A stretch of 64,000 nt of DNA from the NCBI RefSeq assembly GCF_001039355.2, contig NW_019775776.1, forward strand, positions 1-64,000. The letters are read 5' to 3'. Below the pieces are notes generated by a model, which saw only the letters and a list, made by a program, of their open reading frames with translations, had not been told where the DNA came from and ran no database searches. Both the position numbers and the translations under genes were made by a program. The stretch is from Lingula anatina (Eukaryota; Brachiopoda; Lingulata; Lingulida; Lingulidae). Numbering within the stretch: position 1 is the stretch's first letter; every line of letters begins with the position of its first letter. Below, in pieces: positions 37,687-48,441 of the stretch.

Positions 37687-40079
37687 ATCTGATCTCGCAA
37701 CCTATTTTTTCTTTAGTCTTTCTTTTTCTTTCCTTCCTTCTTACTTAGGTTCTTTCTTTCTTTCTTTCTTTTCCCTTTTCCAAAATGTTTATGAGAGAGG
37801 TGGAGTAATGTTCGTACTGACACACTGGCTATACAAGAACTGAATCAGGTCCAGTTGTATGACCAGTCGCTCAAGACTTCCTCCTTTCATTGAGGCAAAT
37901 ATTTCAGGTCTTCAGATATCAGAAGTAAAAATAAAAATTGTCATTCACAGCTGCTGGTGGCTTGCCTCATTTGATCTTTTCCGCCGATGATATTTGCACT
38001 TGTACAGAACCATTTCATTAACTTGGACTGGTCCTGCTGGCAAGGCTGTTGACTAACTCGACGGTCATTTATTTCCAGACGTTTACCGAGTAACCGTCCT
38101 AAGAAACCAAAGGATTTTTCAAGCATTTACTCATTTACCCGTTTATGAAATGACTGTGGCAGTTTTCACATATTAGTTTTGATTGACAGTTATTGTGCTG
38201 TTGGCTGCACATATAGAGGCAAAGATTACTCTTTTCCATTTGAAGATCTCATTTTAATTTCCTTCCATCCTCGAAGGAAATGCGTCAAATATACTCTGGG
38301 CTGCTTCTGTAACAACCCACTGTCCTTGAATACATTTTCCTCTGGTGATTGTATTCCTGTGCTCTTAATGATGTTGCAGATGATCTCTTCATTAGGTGCG
38401 CTCGTTCTTATCGTTATTAAATGTGATGACACAAAGATTTTAATATATAAGTATTTACACCACAGCAATCTACATAAATGGCGCGTGGTCTATTAAATAC
38501 ATCCATTTCTTCGTGTATTATAAACATTCAAACCTGCCTCAGCTAAATGGTTCGGTTCATCATTTTAGACAAAACAGCATATATTTTATAATACCGCTTT
38601 AGAAATCTAATTACAAACCATGCACTGTATATTGCACATGTTTATTTATCTTTTGGAGCGCATAATATTTGGCTACATAATCTTTATTTTTTATTTTTAT
38701 GTGTGTGTCGTATCTCAACAAAAGTGACTGCATATTTCATAAACAAAAGGCATTTAAGTGTATTTTATGCACAGTATAGTATATGGAAGAAGAATATGAA
38801 AATGCATGCAATTTCCCAATCATCATGGAAGCCATAAGAGGCTGCACCTATACACGAAGTAAATCGGCTAAAACGATCGCACTGTTACATAATTATATCT
38901 AATTATGCACTTTATCAAGTTATAAAGGTTGATTGTTTATCCAAAAGGGGATCACAAGCATTTTGGTTCTAGACAGAGAATGGCCCAGAAATTTTTTTTG
39001 TTACAAGGATTCGACATGGCAGCGAGACTGCGCATTCCTTGTTGAAATATCACGAACAACTAACACAATTACGATTCGCTTCCCAACCCAATCTCAGGTC
39101 AATAATGCAGAATAAAAAATTTATACATAATCGGGGGAGAATTGAAACGCTCTATCTCCTTTTTTACGTGTTGAGATATTGGCAGTTTAATGCCCAGGAT
39201 GGGAGAGAGAACACACTTGATATACTCATAAACAGTGCTACCAATCCTGCTGTCAAAAATAAACTACTTAGAGAGATAAGACAAATTTTCAGCTTTCCAA
39301 CGATAATAAATCCATAAGAGACTGAACTTAGAATTCTTACTCATCGATGTGTTAGAGTAGGGTTGAGATAACAGCCTTTTTGTAGTGCCCATATACCCAG
39401 TTGTCTAATTATTTCTTATTATGATATTATATTATTTCAGATTATTTTATTCTTTTTTTTTTTCGTTTTCATTATTGTTTTGATTATTACATTAGCGTTT
39501 TGATGAATTCAGTGTGTATAAATGTTCATATGGGAAACCTGGCCTTTTAAAGCACAGGTTCAAGGAATGCTTGAGACGCAGTTCACACAAAAAAAATAAT
39601 AAAACCCACGATGTTCTTCGAACCTAGTGGTATGGCGGGTTACTGCAGAGGCCAGCCATGTTTTGTTATAAGAAATCTTTAGGAAAATTCATATTGAAAT
39701 AATAAAAAGAAATAATAAGTGCTAAAGGAAACATAATGCACAGAAAAATAATATTTTGCCGGCTTACCGTCCCCATTTTATTCGAAACAGCTTACCCAAA
39801 ACACACACTTTGAACTGTTGATTCGTATTCTCTTTTAATAAAACTTAAAATCACGCTGTAGTAATTAGCAAAAAATGCATTCTTTACATGTTCTTCTCTT
39901 AAGCATATGCGATATGCACATGTAAATATAACTATTAAGGGGGCATACATTTTTTTCATTATTTTCACAAATATTCAAAACGTTATCCAAACCCCTTCCT
40001 AGCGTACCAAAAAGAAATGACCTTTACAGAAATTTGTATCATCATTTGTATTTTTTTCAGAAGCGCAGAGCTCCCAACA

Positions 40080-40129
40080 CAACACACACACACACACACA
40101 CACACACCAACACACACACACACACACAT
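40080..40129. repeat. (CA)n microsatellite, block A allele
   Basis: AC dinucleotides broken once by CCAAC. The block B allele (about 47587-47665) has an extra CCAACACA-separated segment. Confidence 0.9.
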
Positions 40130-40607
40130 TCGGTTTGTAGACTTTTGAAAATGATGATAAAATTGGATGGCCCTAAACAATAATAGTAAACTTTGGTTTA
40201 CGAATACAATTTATTTATTAATCTAATATTGTAACACAAACACGAAACAGCGACGTCAAGATTTCCATTCACACTCCTCGGGCGGTATCACATTAATAAT
40301 TGCATATGCTTATGTACAAAATCTGATCCACGTGACAGTATACAAGTAAAACACTTACAGTATTGACGATTTTTGTCATAATTCTGCCATATAGCAAAAG
40401 AAATGCTCATATTCAGAGGCAGTGTTCATATTGTCAAGTTCACACTAACAACAATGATATGATTGAGTGTAAATATTTTTCCGATATATTATGGAATATA
40501 AAACTTATTAGAAGCGTTTTAAATAAATGTGTTTCTTTTACAAGGAAATTCTAGCTCTGTCAGATAAATAAATTTGAATTTTCGTGCTCTAGAAGGAAAT
40601 TGTTTGT

Positions 40608-40904
40608 TTAAACAAGTTCAATCATTTGTTTTTCCTTTTCCGCTTTATTTGGAGACATGATGGCGTGTCCGTTAGAAACACCGTTTTGTTGGTTCGTTTC
40701 GTCTTCTATGATAATTTGTGCTTGACTCTTGTCGACGTCATTTTGGTTATTGTCAACCTCCAAACGATCGACCGTTTTTTCTGACTTATTTTTCTCCTTG
40801 TCGTCATCGTCCCGTCCAAATGTGATGTCATCTTTCATCCCGGTGATGTCCCAAACGCGTATTGTGCAGTCATGTGACCCGGTGAAAAGCTTTCCGTCAG
40901 CGAC
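40608..40904 (-). CDS. WDR86: Duplicate copy of WDR86 terminal exon (block A)
   Basis: Same acceptor, frame and protein as 48145-48441; the first codon is GTC instead of GTT, a silent difference. A matching polyadenylation-type motif lies downstream near 40210-40219. Amino-acid identity of the listed 76-residue tail is complete, which argues for purifying selection or for allelic copies. See the haplotype-duplication finding. Confidence 0.7.
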   Translation of the reverse strand, partial: VADGKLFTGSHDCTIRVWDITGMKDDITFGRDDDDKEKNKSEKTVDRLEVDNNQNDVDKSQAQIIIEDETNQQNGVSNGHAIMSPNKAEKEKQMIELV

Positions 40905-42828
40905 CTAGTGGAATATTAAGGTGTCAGTGACTAGTCTAAACTGTGCTTTAGATTGGGTATACGATTACTTTTAACTTATTTGACGTAAAACTATATAATC
41001 ATTTAGCATATAACAAACGTATTGTCTTCAAACTATTTGCAGCTAATGCACTTCACTGGCAAAGGTATATTAAGAAAGTCTAATTCAACAGAGTTGTTGA
41101 GCCTCGGTAATCACAACAAAATAATGTCATTATTACATACTAGTTACGATGTGCTGCGTAAAATACTCGTAACCAAAGAAACATGATAATAGAGGGTTAT
41201 TACGCAATCATATTTAATACATATTGGTAATCAAATAATGTCGAGGACTTCATCGGAGGAGATATCCCTCTCTGCCACCATTTTTGATCGTTTTTTATTT
41301 GTCATACCGTGAAAATTTCCACATGGGGGCTTGTTGTGTTAATGTCATTTGTAAGAGAAGATACCATATACTGATAAACATGGCATCTTATATTTTATAA
41401 GATGAGGCCGGAGGTTTGTCAGAATAAAAAATTCTTTTAAATATGATTTGAATGCGTGCATGTGTGCGAGCGAGCGAGCGAGTGCGTGAGTGAAATGCGT
41501 CTTTTTATTACACGTCGTTGCGGGATGCCTACGTTTAGGCACACGCAAAAACAAAGAAATATAGATTAATGTAGCTCAAAAACTAAATCTCCTCAAATGA
41601 AGCCTACGTTAGTCTGTGAAAGCACACACACATCACTACAAGTCAGAAAGAGCGAAGAGGCAAATGCTTGAAACCAAAGTAAATACTGAAGAATAAAATA
41701 CAAAGTTTTGTGTTAGTGCAGAAACACAGTAATCATACTCTCTGGCAACGGTAAACATTGGCACTTTTGAATGGAGAAAAAAGGATGTGGGACTAGCTTT
41801 AATATGTTTCCTAATTCGTATCCCATCTCTAATCCCTTATTCTCAGGGTTCTTCTCATATTTCCTGTAAAATATTCAATTTAAACCCGTAGCCTTCGATT
41901 TACTTAGAATGCATTAACATCTCAATTCTCTCAAAACGCTGCAGTAAATAAATAATGCAGTCTTAAATGTAAAATATAAAAAATCATTTGACTGACTTTA
42001 ATTTAAATATATCAGTATATTTCTAAAAATAAAATATTTATTTAATTTTACAACGTTATTGTCTTCGAAATTGATTGACCGTCAGCAAACATAACTGTTT
42101 TCACATTAAGTGAGGTGGATATCCTGCTCACAACGTGAAAACATGTTTATGTACACACGGTAAGCATCTGGAGGGTAAAATAATACGCAGCCGGGGCTTT
42201 AACCAGACAATCAACTATTTGCTGTCGTCATAGCCTTTTACAACTTAACTCGAAACCACCATAATATAGTTTCTTTGTATGGTTCGGTAACAAAGGGACG
42301 AGATCGTTACAGAAAACAAAATTAGTGAGTGCACTTTCCATATGGTCATGCAAGGTGTGTTATGAACCCATGCACTTCTGAATTAGTAACGCCATGTCGA
42401 TTACGCAGCTCGACATTTGGCGGTTACTGCTCGAATTATGCGCGGTTAACGTGCAAGTGCAATGCAACATCACTGGTGCTGTGGAAAACGGATCCAAAAG
42501 GGAACAATGACAAAACAGATTAAGGATGAAGACGGGAGGGTGCTAAGAACGTGGCTATCTTCTTAACCGACCAGGATGTACCCACATGTTGCATATCGAT
42601 TAAAAAGCTTATTTCAACAACTATTCATGTCATTATTTCGTTACATAATGGTTATTTTAGGAGATATAATGCGTAAGAGGTTTTCTAAGCCTGATCTTTA
42701 TACCCTAAAAACTATAATTCCACTACTAATAGGCCGCATTCACATCGAGAAGAGCCGAGGCTCTACAAAGCCGAGACCTAAATATGGCGGACGTACATGA
42801 AAGAAAAACCGGCTAATCTTTCAATAGT

Positions 42829-42936
42829 CTCTCCGCCTCTCACACGCCTCCCCATGCGTCGTCCCAATGGAGCCGAGATTTAATGACTGTACACCCTCAG
42901 GGACGACGCATTGGGAGGCGTGTGAGAGGCGGAGAG
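42829..42936. repeat. GC-rich hairpin, 37-bp arms (block A)
   Basis: CTCTCCGCCTCTCACACGCC at 42829 pairs with the inverted GGCGTGTGAGAGGCGGAGAG ending at 42936, and continues through GCGTCGTCCC against GGGACGACGC, with one mismatch and a 34-bp loop. Unusually GC-rich for this window. The block B copy is at 50659-50766 with one extra mismatch. Confidence 0.85.
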
Positions 42937-42973
42937 AGCGGGGATTTTCGCTAAGGCGCAGACAATGTGATTA

Positions 42974-43192
42974 GCTTAATTGTCTGGCACGCCCCCTTCG
43001 CAAAGCAACATGACCAACATCGGGAACCACAAAGTTTTCCCGACTTTACTTGTACTCATACTTTAAGTTACGATGGGGTGTGCCAGACATTTAAGCCACA
43101 AAAACTGAATGCAATTTTGTAAGAGTCCCCTGGGAGTAAGATCGATCTAGCTGTTATGATAGGGTTATGGGAATGATCCCTTAGATCTAACA
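42974..43192. mobile_element. MITE related to 27755-27998 (block A)
   Basis: The inverted pair CTTAATTGTCTGGCACGCCCC and GGTGTGCCAGACATTTAAG, and the end GGGAATGATCCCTTA, match the 27755 element (ACAGACATTTAAGCC, AGGGACCATTCCC). Adjacent to the GC-rich hairpin. Confidence 0.55.
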
Positions 43193-43634
43193 AATAAGTA
43201 GAATCTTTCATGGTTTGGAGGTTCTAATTAGTTTTGACACTGGTCTGAAGCTTTCTCTGACAAAAACACATATTAAGCTTTATATCTCCTTACGTAACTG
43301 TTATGCAATAAATTAAAAATTAATGATATGAAATGAAAAGCTGTTGAAATAAACTTTCTATATGCAACATGTTGGTATACCTTAGAAGATAGCCACGATT
43401 CTGCCCCCCCCCCTCCCCCGTCTACATCCTTAATATTTTCATTCCAATATGAAATGAGGAATGTCATGTCATCAGAGTGCCTTGGACAATTTGTACTTCG
43501 AGCATTTAATCGAGATTTTAGTGTAAACTTAGGTTTTTCTCTATAGTTTTTGAAATAGAAGATATAATTTTGGTTTATGACCTTGAGTTCCCCTTCGGAT
43601 TGTGTGAAGGCGCATGCTTTATCAACAACTCTAC

Positions 43635-43738
43635 CTGTAGGCAGTTAACTGCGAACGTATGACCACGAAATACTCTCTTCATCGTCCCTGATTTGGCATC
43701 AAAACATCTGCTTAACGTATCTCCACATCCGGTGAATA
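43635..43738 (-). CDS. WDR86: Duplicate copy of WDR86 exon 4 (block A)
   Basis: Same 104-nt exon, phases and splice sites as 51453-51556. It sits at the right edge of block A, only about 50 bp before a single N at 43787. No copy of exons 1-3 accompanies it, so in this layout it could only be a third alternative of the same gene. More likely it belongs to the second haplotype. Confidence 0.7.
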
Positions 43739-43787
43739 CTGATATAGCCAAGAATAAAAATAGTTGAAATGTAGAGAAAAAAGTATN

Positions 43788-44126
43788 TGAAAACGGGTAG
43801 TGTGGTCTGATATACCGGTGAATTCAGGATCATTCGGTGCCGAGTCTGGTAGTTGGGTAGGCCTGAATCCACACGGTGGCAAAGCACCAAAGAAGATCAC
43901 CGGGTGCCCTGTAAGTGCACGCTTATTGACACATATACTGTATATAAGGATAATTATGTTGTATAGAGACAAGAGAAGAATCTTTGCGAACACTTTATTC
44001 TATTTTTATTACTTTCTTTAATATTTATTTTAGAGGTTTTTAAAGTGATTGAATCTAACTCCATTTTAATACTATTTACATGTATTCAATATATTCAGTA
44101 TATTGCAAAGAGAGTGCAGTAGACCC

Positions 44127-44173
<47 letters not shown>

Positions 44174-45186
44174 TGCTTCATTTCTGAACACGTACAAGTA
44201 GCTGATCCTTTTCACGTACCAGTATGTACGTCATTTCTTTACAAATTGGCCGGGCTCCAGAAGACTAAATGAAATCTAGGAATTTATATGAGCAGATATG
44301 TTAGAATCTACAACTATAGGATAATTTCTCATGTCTTTTCACGCGTTGTAATTTGCCGTTCCATACAAAATGAACGGCATTTCAAGTGACTGCCTTATGT
44401 TTCTACTGGACATCTGGGCGCTTTTTGTCGACCAGCCGATTCGATATGATATGACGTCACGCACAAAGGATCGATAAGTGAACATGTAAACAAATGAATA
44501 CAGTAGGGGCCTACCTTATGGGGGGGAAAAGCAAAAACCAAGCCTATATGCACATAGACCTGTACCCTTTATAACTGAATGTACAGCAATACGAGGAGCA
44601 TACATGTACGTGTGGTTCTTTCTCAGTGTTCATAACAAAAAAGCAAAATAATCATACATCGTATACGTGTATTTTTATCTACATAAAACAATAAAAGTGA
44701 AAGGGGTAGGCCTTGGGGGGGGGGGGGGGGTATGCTTAAAGCATCCCAATTTTATATCCTACCTTCATCTTGTTCTATTCGACAATAACTTCCCGCCATA
44801 TTACACGTGCTAAACCGTTCTTTGGGGATAGTAAATGAAGCCGTGTCCGCCACAGAAAATCTGTTCTTTTTGTTTTGTGCTTTATGAAACAGATACGTAG
44901 AGTTCTTGTGGCGCTGAAGACGATGATGAGTTTGGTCCTGCTTTCTTTGGGTGTCAACTCTACCGTACCCTGGTACTATGTTTACTGTAGTTGCTGAGAC
45001 CGACAAAGTCAATGGTCCATCGGCAATAAATTGGTCACTGTCTGAGATGTGTCGACTAGAATTTCTACGTTTTTCATTTACAGTATTTGTTTCCTGGCGA
45101 TCTGACTGGCTTGCAACTGGGTATACTAGTCTGTCTGGCACAAGGCTACTACGTGATACTTTGCAAGCACTCGGGCAGGAACCCAT
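43788..45186 (-). CDS. Unidentified gene, exons 1-2 (block B copy): MGSC.S N-terminus, basic low-complexity protein
   Basis: Exon 1 runs 45186-44763 (424 nt, 141 codons plus one base) to a GAAG/GTAGGA donor. A candidate exon 2 starts at 43908 after a CACTTACAG acceptor and stays in phase and open to the N at 43787. The N-terminus MGSCPSACK fits N-myristoylation (Gly2, Ser6) with Cys4 and Cys8 as palmitoylation candidates. The rest of exon 1 is polar, rich in Ser, Thr, Arg and Gln, with NEKRRNSSRHISDSD (possible phosphosites) and no domain I recognise. Exon 2 would encode GHPVIFFGALPPCG followed by FRPTQLPDSAPNDPEF. It lies about 3 kb downstream of the WDR86 terminal exon on the same strand. 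Start context (GATATGG) is acceptable. Function unknown. Confidence 0.55.
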
Positions 45187-45250
45187 ATCTGATCTCGCAA
45201 CCTATTTTTTCTTTAGTCTTTCTTTTTCTTTCCTTCCTTCTTACTTAGGT

Positions 45251-45282
<32 letters not shown>

Positions 45283-47586
45283 TCCCCTTTTCCAAAATGT
45301 TTATGAGAGAAGTGGAGTAATGTTCGTACTGACACACTGGCTATACAAGAACTGAATCAGGTCCAGTTGTATGACCAGTCGCTCAAGACTTCCTCCTTTC
45401 ATTGAGGCAGATATTTCAGGTCTTCAGATATCAGAAGTAAAAACAAAAATTGTCAGTCACAGCTGCTGGTGGCTTGCCTCATTTGATCTTTTCCGCCGAT
45501 GATATTTGCACTTGTACAGAACCATTTCATTAACTTGGACTGGTCCTGCTGGCAATGCTGTTGACTAACTCGACGGTCTTTTATTTCCAGACGTTTACCG
45601 AGTAACCGTCCTAAGAAACCAAAGGATTTTTCAAGCATTTACTCATTTACCCGTTTATGAAATGACTGTGGCAGTTTTCACATATTAGTTTTGATTGACA
45701 GTTATTGTGCTGTTGGCTGCACACATAGAGGCAAAGATTACTCTTTTCCATTTGAAGATCTCATTTTAATTTCCTTCCATCCTCGAAGGAAATGCGTCAA
45801 ATATACTCTGGGCTGCTTCTGTAACAACCCACTGTCCTTGAATACATTTTCCTCTGGTGATTGTATTCCTGTGCTCTTAATGATGTTGCAGATGATCTCT
45901 TCATTAGGTGCGCTCGTTCTTATCGTTATTAAATGTGATAACACGAAGATTTTAATATATAAGTATTTACACCACAGCAATCTACATAAATGGCGCGTGG
46001 TCTATTAAATACATCCATTTCTCCGTGTATTATAAACATTCAAACCTGCCTCAGCTAAATGGTTCGGTTCATCATTTAAGACAAAACAGCATATATTTTA
46101 TAATACCGCTTTAGAAATCTAATTACAAACCATGCACTGTATATCGCACATGTTTATATATCTTTTAGAGCGCATAATATTTGGCTACTTAATCTTTTTT
46201 TTATTGTTATGTGTGTGTCGTGTCTCAACAAAAGTGATTGCATATTTCATAAACAAAAGGCATTTTAGTGTATTTTATGCACTATATAGTATATGGAAGA
46301 AGAATATGAAAATGCATGCAATTTCCCAATCATCATGGAAGCCATAAGAGGCTGCACCTATACACGAAGTAAATCAGCTAAAACGATCGCACTGTTACAT
46401 AATTATATCTAATTATGCACTTTATCAAGTTATAAAGGTTGATTGTTTATCCAAAAGGGGATCACAAGCATTTTGGTTCTAGACAGAATGGCCCAGAATT
46501 TTTTTAGTTACAAGGATTCGACATGGCAGCAAGACTGTGCATTCCTTGTGGAAACATCACGAACAACTAACACAATTACGATTCGCTTCCCAACCCAATC
46601 TCAGGTCAATAATGCAGAATAAAAAAATTATACATAATCGGGGGAGAATTGAAACGCTCTATCTCCTTTTTTACGTGTTGATATATTGGCAGTTTAATGC
46701 CCAGGATGGGAGAGAGAACACACTTGATATACTCATAAACAGTGCTACCAATCCTGCTGTCAAAAATAAACTACTTAGAGAGATAGGACAAATTTTCAGC
46801 TTTCCAACGATAATAAATCCATAAGAGACTGAACTTAGAATTCTTACTCATCGATGTGTTAGAGTAGGGTTGAGATAACAGCCTTTTTGTAGTGCCCATG
46901 TACCCAGTTGTCTAATTATTTCTGATTATGATATTATATTATTTCAGATTATTTTATTCTTTTTTTTTTCGTTTTCATTATTGTTTTGATTATTACATTA
47001 GCGTTTTGATGAATTCAATGTGTATAAATGTTCATATGGGAAACCTGGCCTTTTAAAGCACAGCTTCAAGGAATGCTTGAGACGCAGTTCACACAAAAAA
47101 ATAATAAAACCCACGATGTTCTTAGAACCTAGTGGCATGGCGGGTTACTGCAGAGGCCAGCCATGTTTTGTTATAAAAAATCTTTAGGAAAATTCATATT
47201 GAAATAATAAAAAGAAATAATAAGTGCTAAAGGAAACATAATGCAGAGGAAAATAATATTTTGCCGGCTTACCGTCCCCATTCTATTCGAAACAGCTTAC
47301 CCAAAACACACATTTTGAACTGTTGATTCGTATTCTCTTTTAATAAAACTTAAAATCACGCTGTAGTAATTAGCAAAAAAATGCATTCTTTACATGTTCT
47401 TCTCTTAAGCATATGCGATATGCACATGTAAATATAACTATTAAGGGGGCATACATTTTTTTCATTGTTTTCACAAATGTACAAAACGTTATCCAAATCC
47501 CTTCCTAGCGTACCAAAAAGAAATGACCTTTACAGAAATTTGTATCATCATTTGTATTTTTTTCAGAAGCGCACAGAGCTTCCAAC

Positions 47587-47665
47587 ACAACACACACACA
47601 CACACACACACACACCAACACACACACACACACACACCAACACAACACACACACACACACACACA
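47587..47665. repeat. (CA)n microsatellite, block B allele
   Basis: Three AC runs separated by CCAAC and CCAACACAAC; an expanded version of the block A allele. Confidence 0.9.
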
Positions 47666-48144
47666 TTCGGTTTGTAGACTTTTGAAAATGATGATAAAAA
47701 TGGATGGCCCTAAACAATAATAGTAAACTTTGGTTTACGAATACAATTTATTTATTAATCTAATATTGTAACACAAACACGAAACAGCGACGTCAAGATT
47801 TCCATTCACACTCCTTGGGCGGTATCACATTAATAATTGCATATGCTTATGTACAAAATCTGATCCACGTGACAGTATACAAGTAAAACACTTACAGTAT
47901 TGACGATTTTTGGCATAATTCTGCCATATGGCAAAATAAATGCTCATATTCAGAGGCAGTGTTCACATTGTCAAGTTCACACTAACAACAATGATATGAT
48001 TGAGTGTAAATATTTTTCCGATATATTATGGAATATAAAACTTATTAGAAGCATTTTAAATAAATGTGTTTCTTTTACAAGGAAATTCTAGCTCTGTCAG
48101 ATAAATAAATTTGAATTTTCGTGCTATAGAAGGAAATTGTTTGT

Positions 48145-48441
48145 TTAAACAAGTTCAATCATTTGTTTTTCCTTTTCCGCTTTATTTGGAGACATGATGG
48201 CGTGTCCGTTAGAAACACCGTTTTGTTGGTTCGTTTCGTCTTCTATGATAATTTGTGCTTGACTCTTGTCGACGTCATTTTGGTTATTGTCAACCTCCAA
48301 ACGATCGACCGTTTTTTCTGACTTATTTTTCTCCTTGTCGTCATCGTCCCGTCCAAATGTGATGTCATCTTTCATTCCGGTGATGTCCCAAACGCGTATT
48401 GTGCAGTCATGTGACCCGGTGAAAAGCTTTCCGTCAGCAAC
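48145..48441 (-). CDS. WDR86: WDR86 exon 5, terminal exon
   Basis: 297 nt, entry phase 0 after an ATTCCACTAG acceptor. It completes the last propeller unit (VADGKLFTGSHDCTIRVWDI) and encodes an acidic/basic low-complexity tail containing RDDDDKEKNK and IIIEDETNQQ, ending MIELV. The first 22 residues are family-like; the tail looks lineage-specific. An identical 76-residue tail is encoded in the other block copy at 40608-40904. Confidence 0.88.
   Translation of the reverse strand, partial: VADGKLFTGSHDCTIRVWDITGMKDDITFGRDDDDKEKNKSEKTVDRLEVDNNQNDVDKSQAQIIIEDETNQQNGVSNGHAIMSPNKAEKEKQMIELV

Larger units (their letters stand above)
36390..43785. repeat. Tandem duplicated block, copy A
   Basis: Near-identical over its length to copy B (43866-51603), with scattered substitutions and length changes mainly in microsatellites: (ATT)n near 36652, (TTTC)n near 37750, (CA)n near 40080. 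It contains the unknown gene's exon 1, the WDR86 terminal exon and WDR86 exon 4. It ends at a single N (43787). Confidence 0.9.

Noticed and set aside
38179-38496. Plus-strand open frame (also 45691-46008) beginning SYCAVGCTYRGKDYSF, reminiscent of the start of a THAP zinc finger.
   Set aside because: The resemblance is limited to about a dozen residues; the later conserved Trp, Pro and C..H positions are missing, there is no ATG, and the rest of the frame is not THAP-like. At most a decayed fragment.
39039-39317. Plus-strand open frame of about 90 codons conserved in both blocks (second copy 46537-46824).
   Set aside because: The copies are so similar that an open frame in one implies one in the other. 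They have different 5' starts, no splice signals and no recognisable domain.
47465-47720. Frames rich in Thr-His or Cys-Val.
   Set aside because: These are translations of the (CA)n/(GT)n microsatellite.
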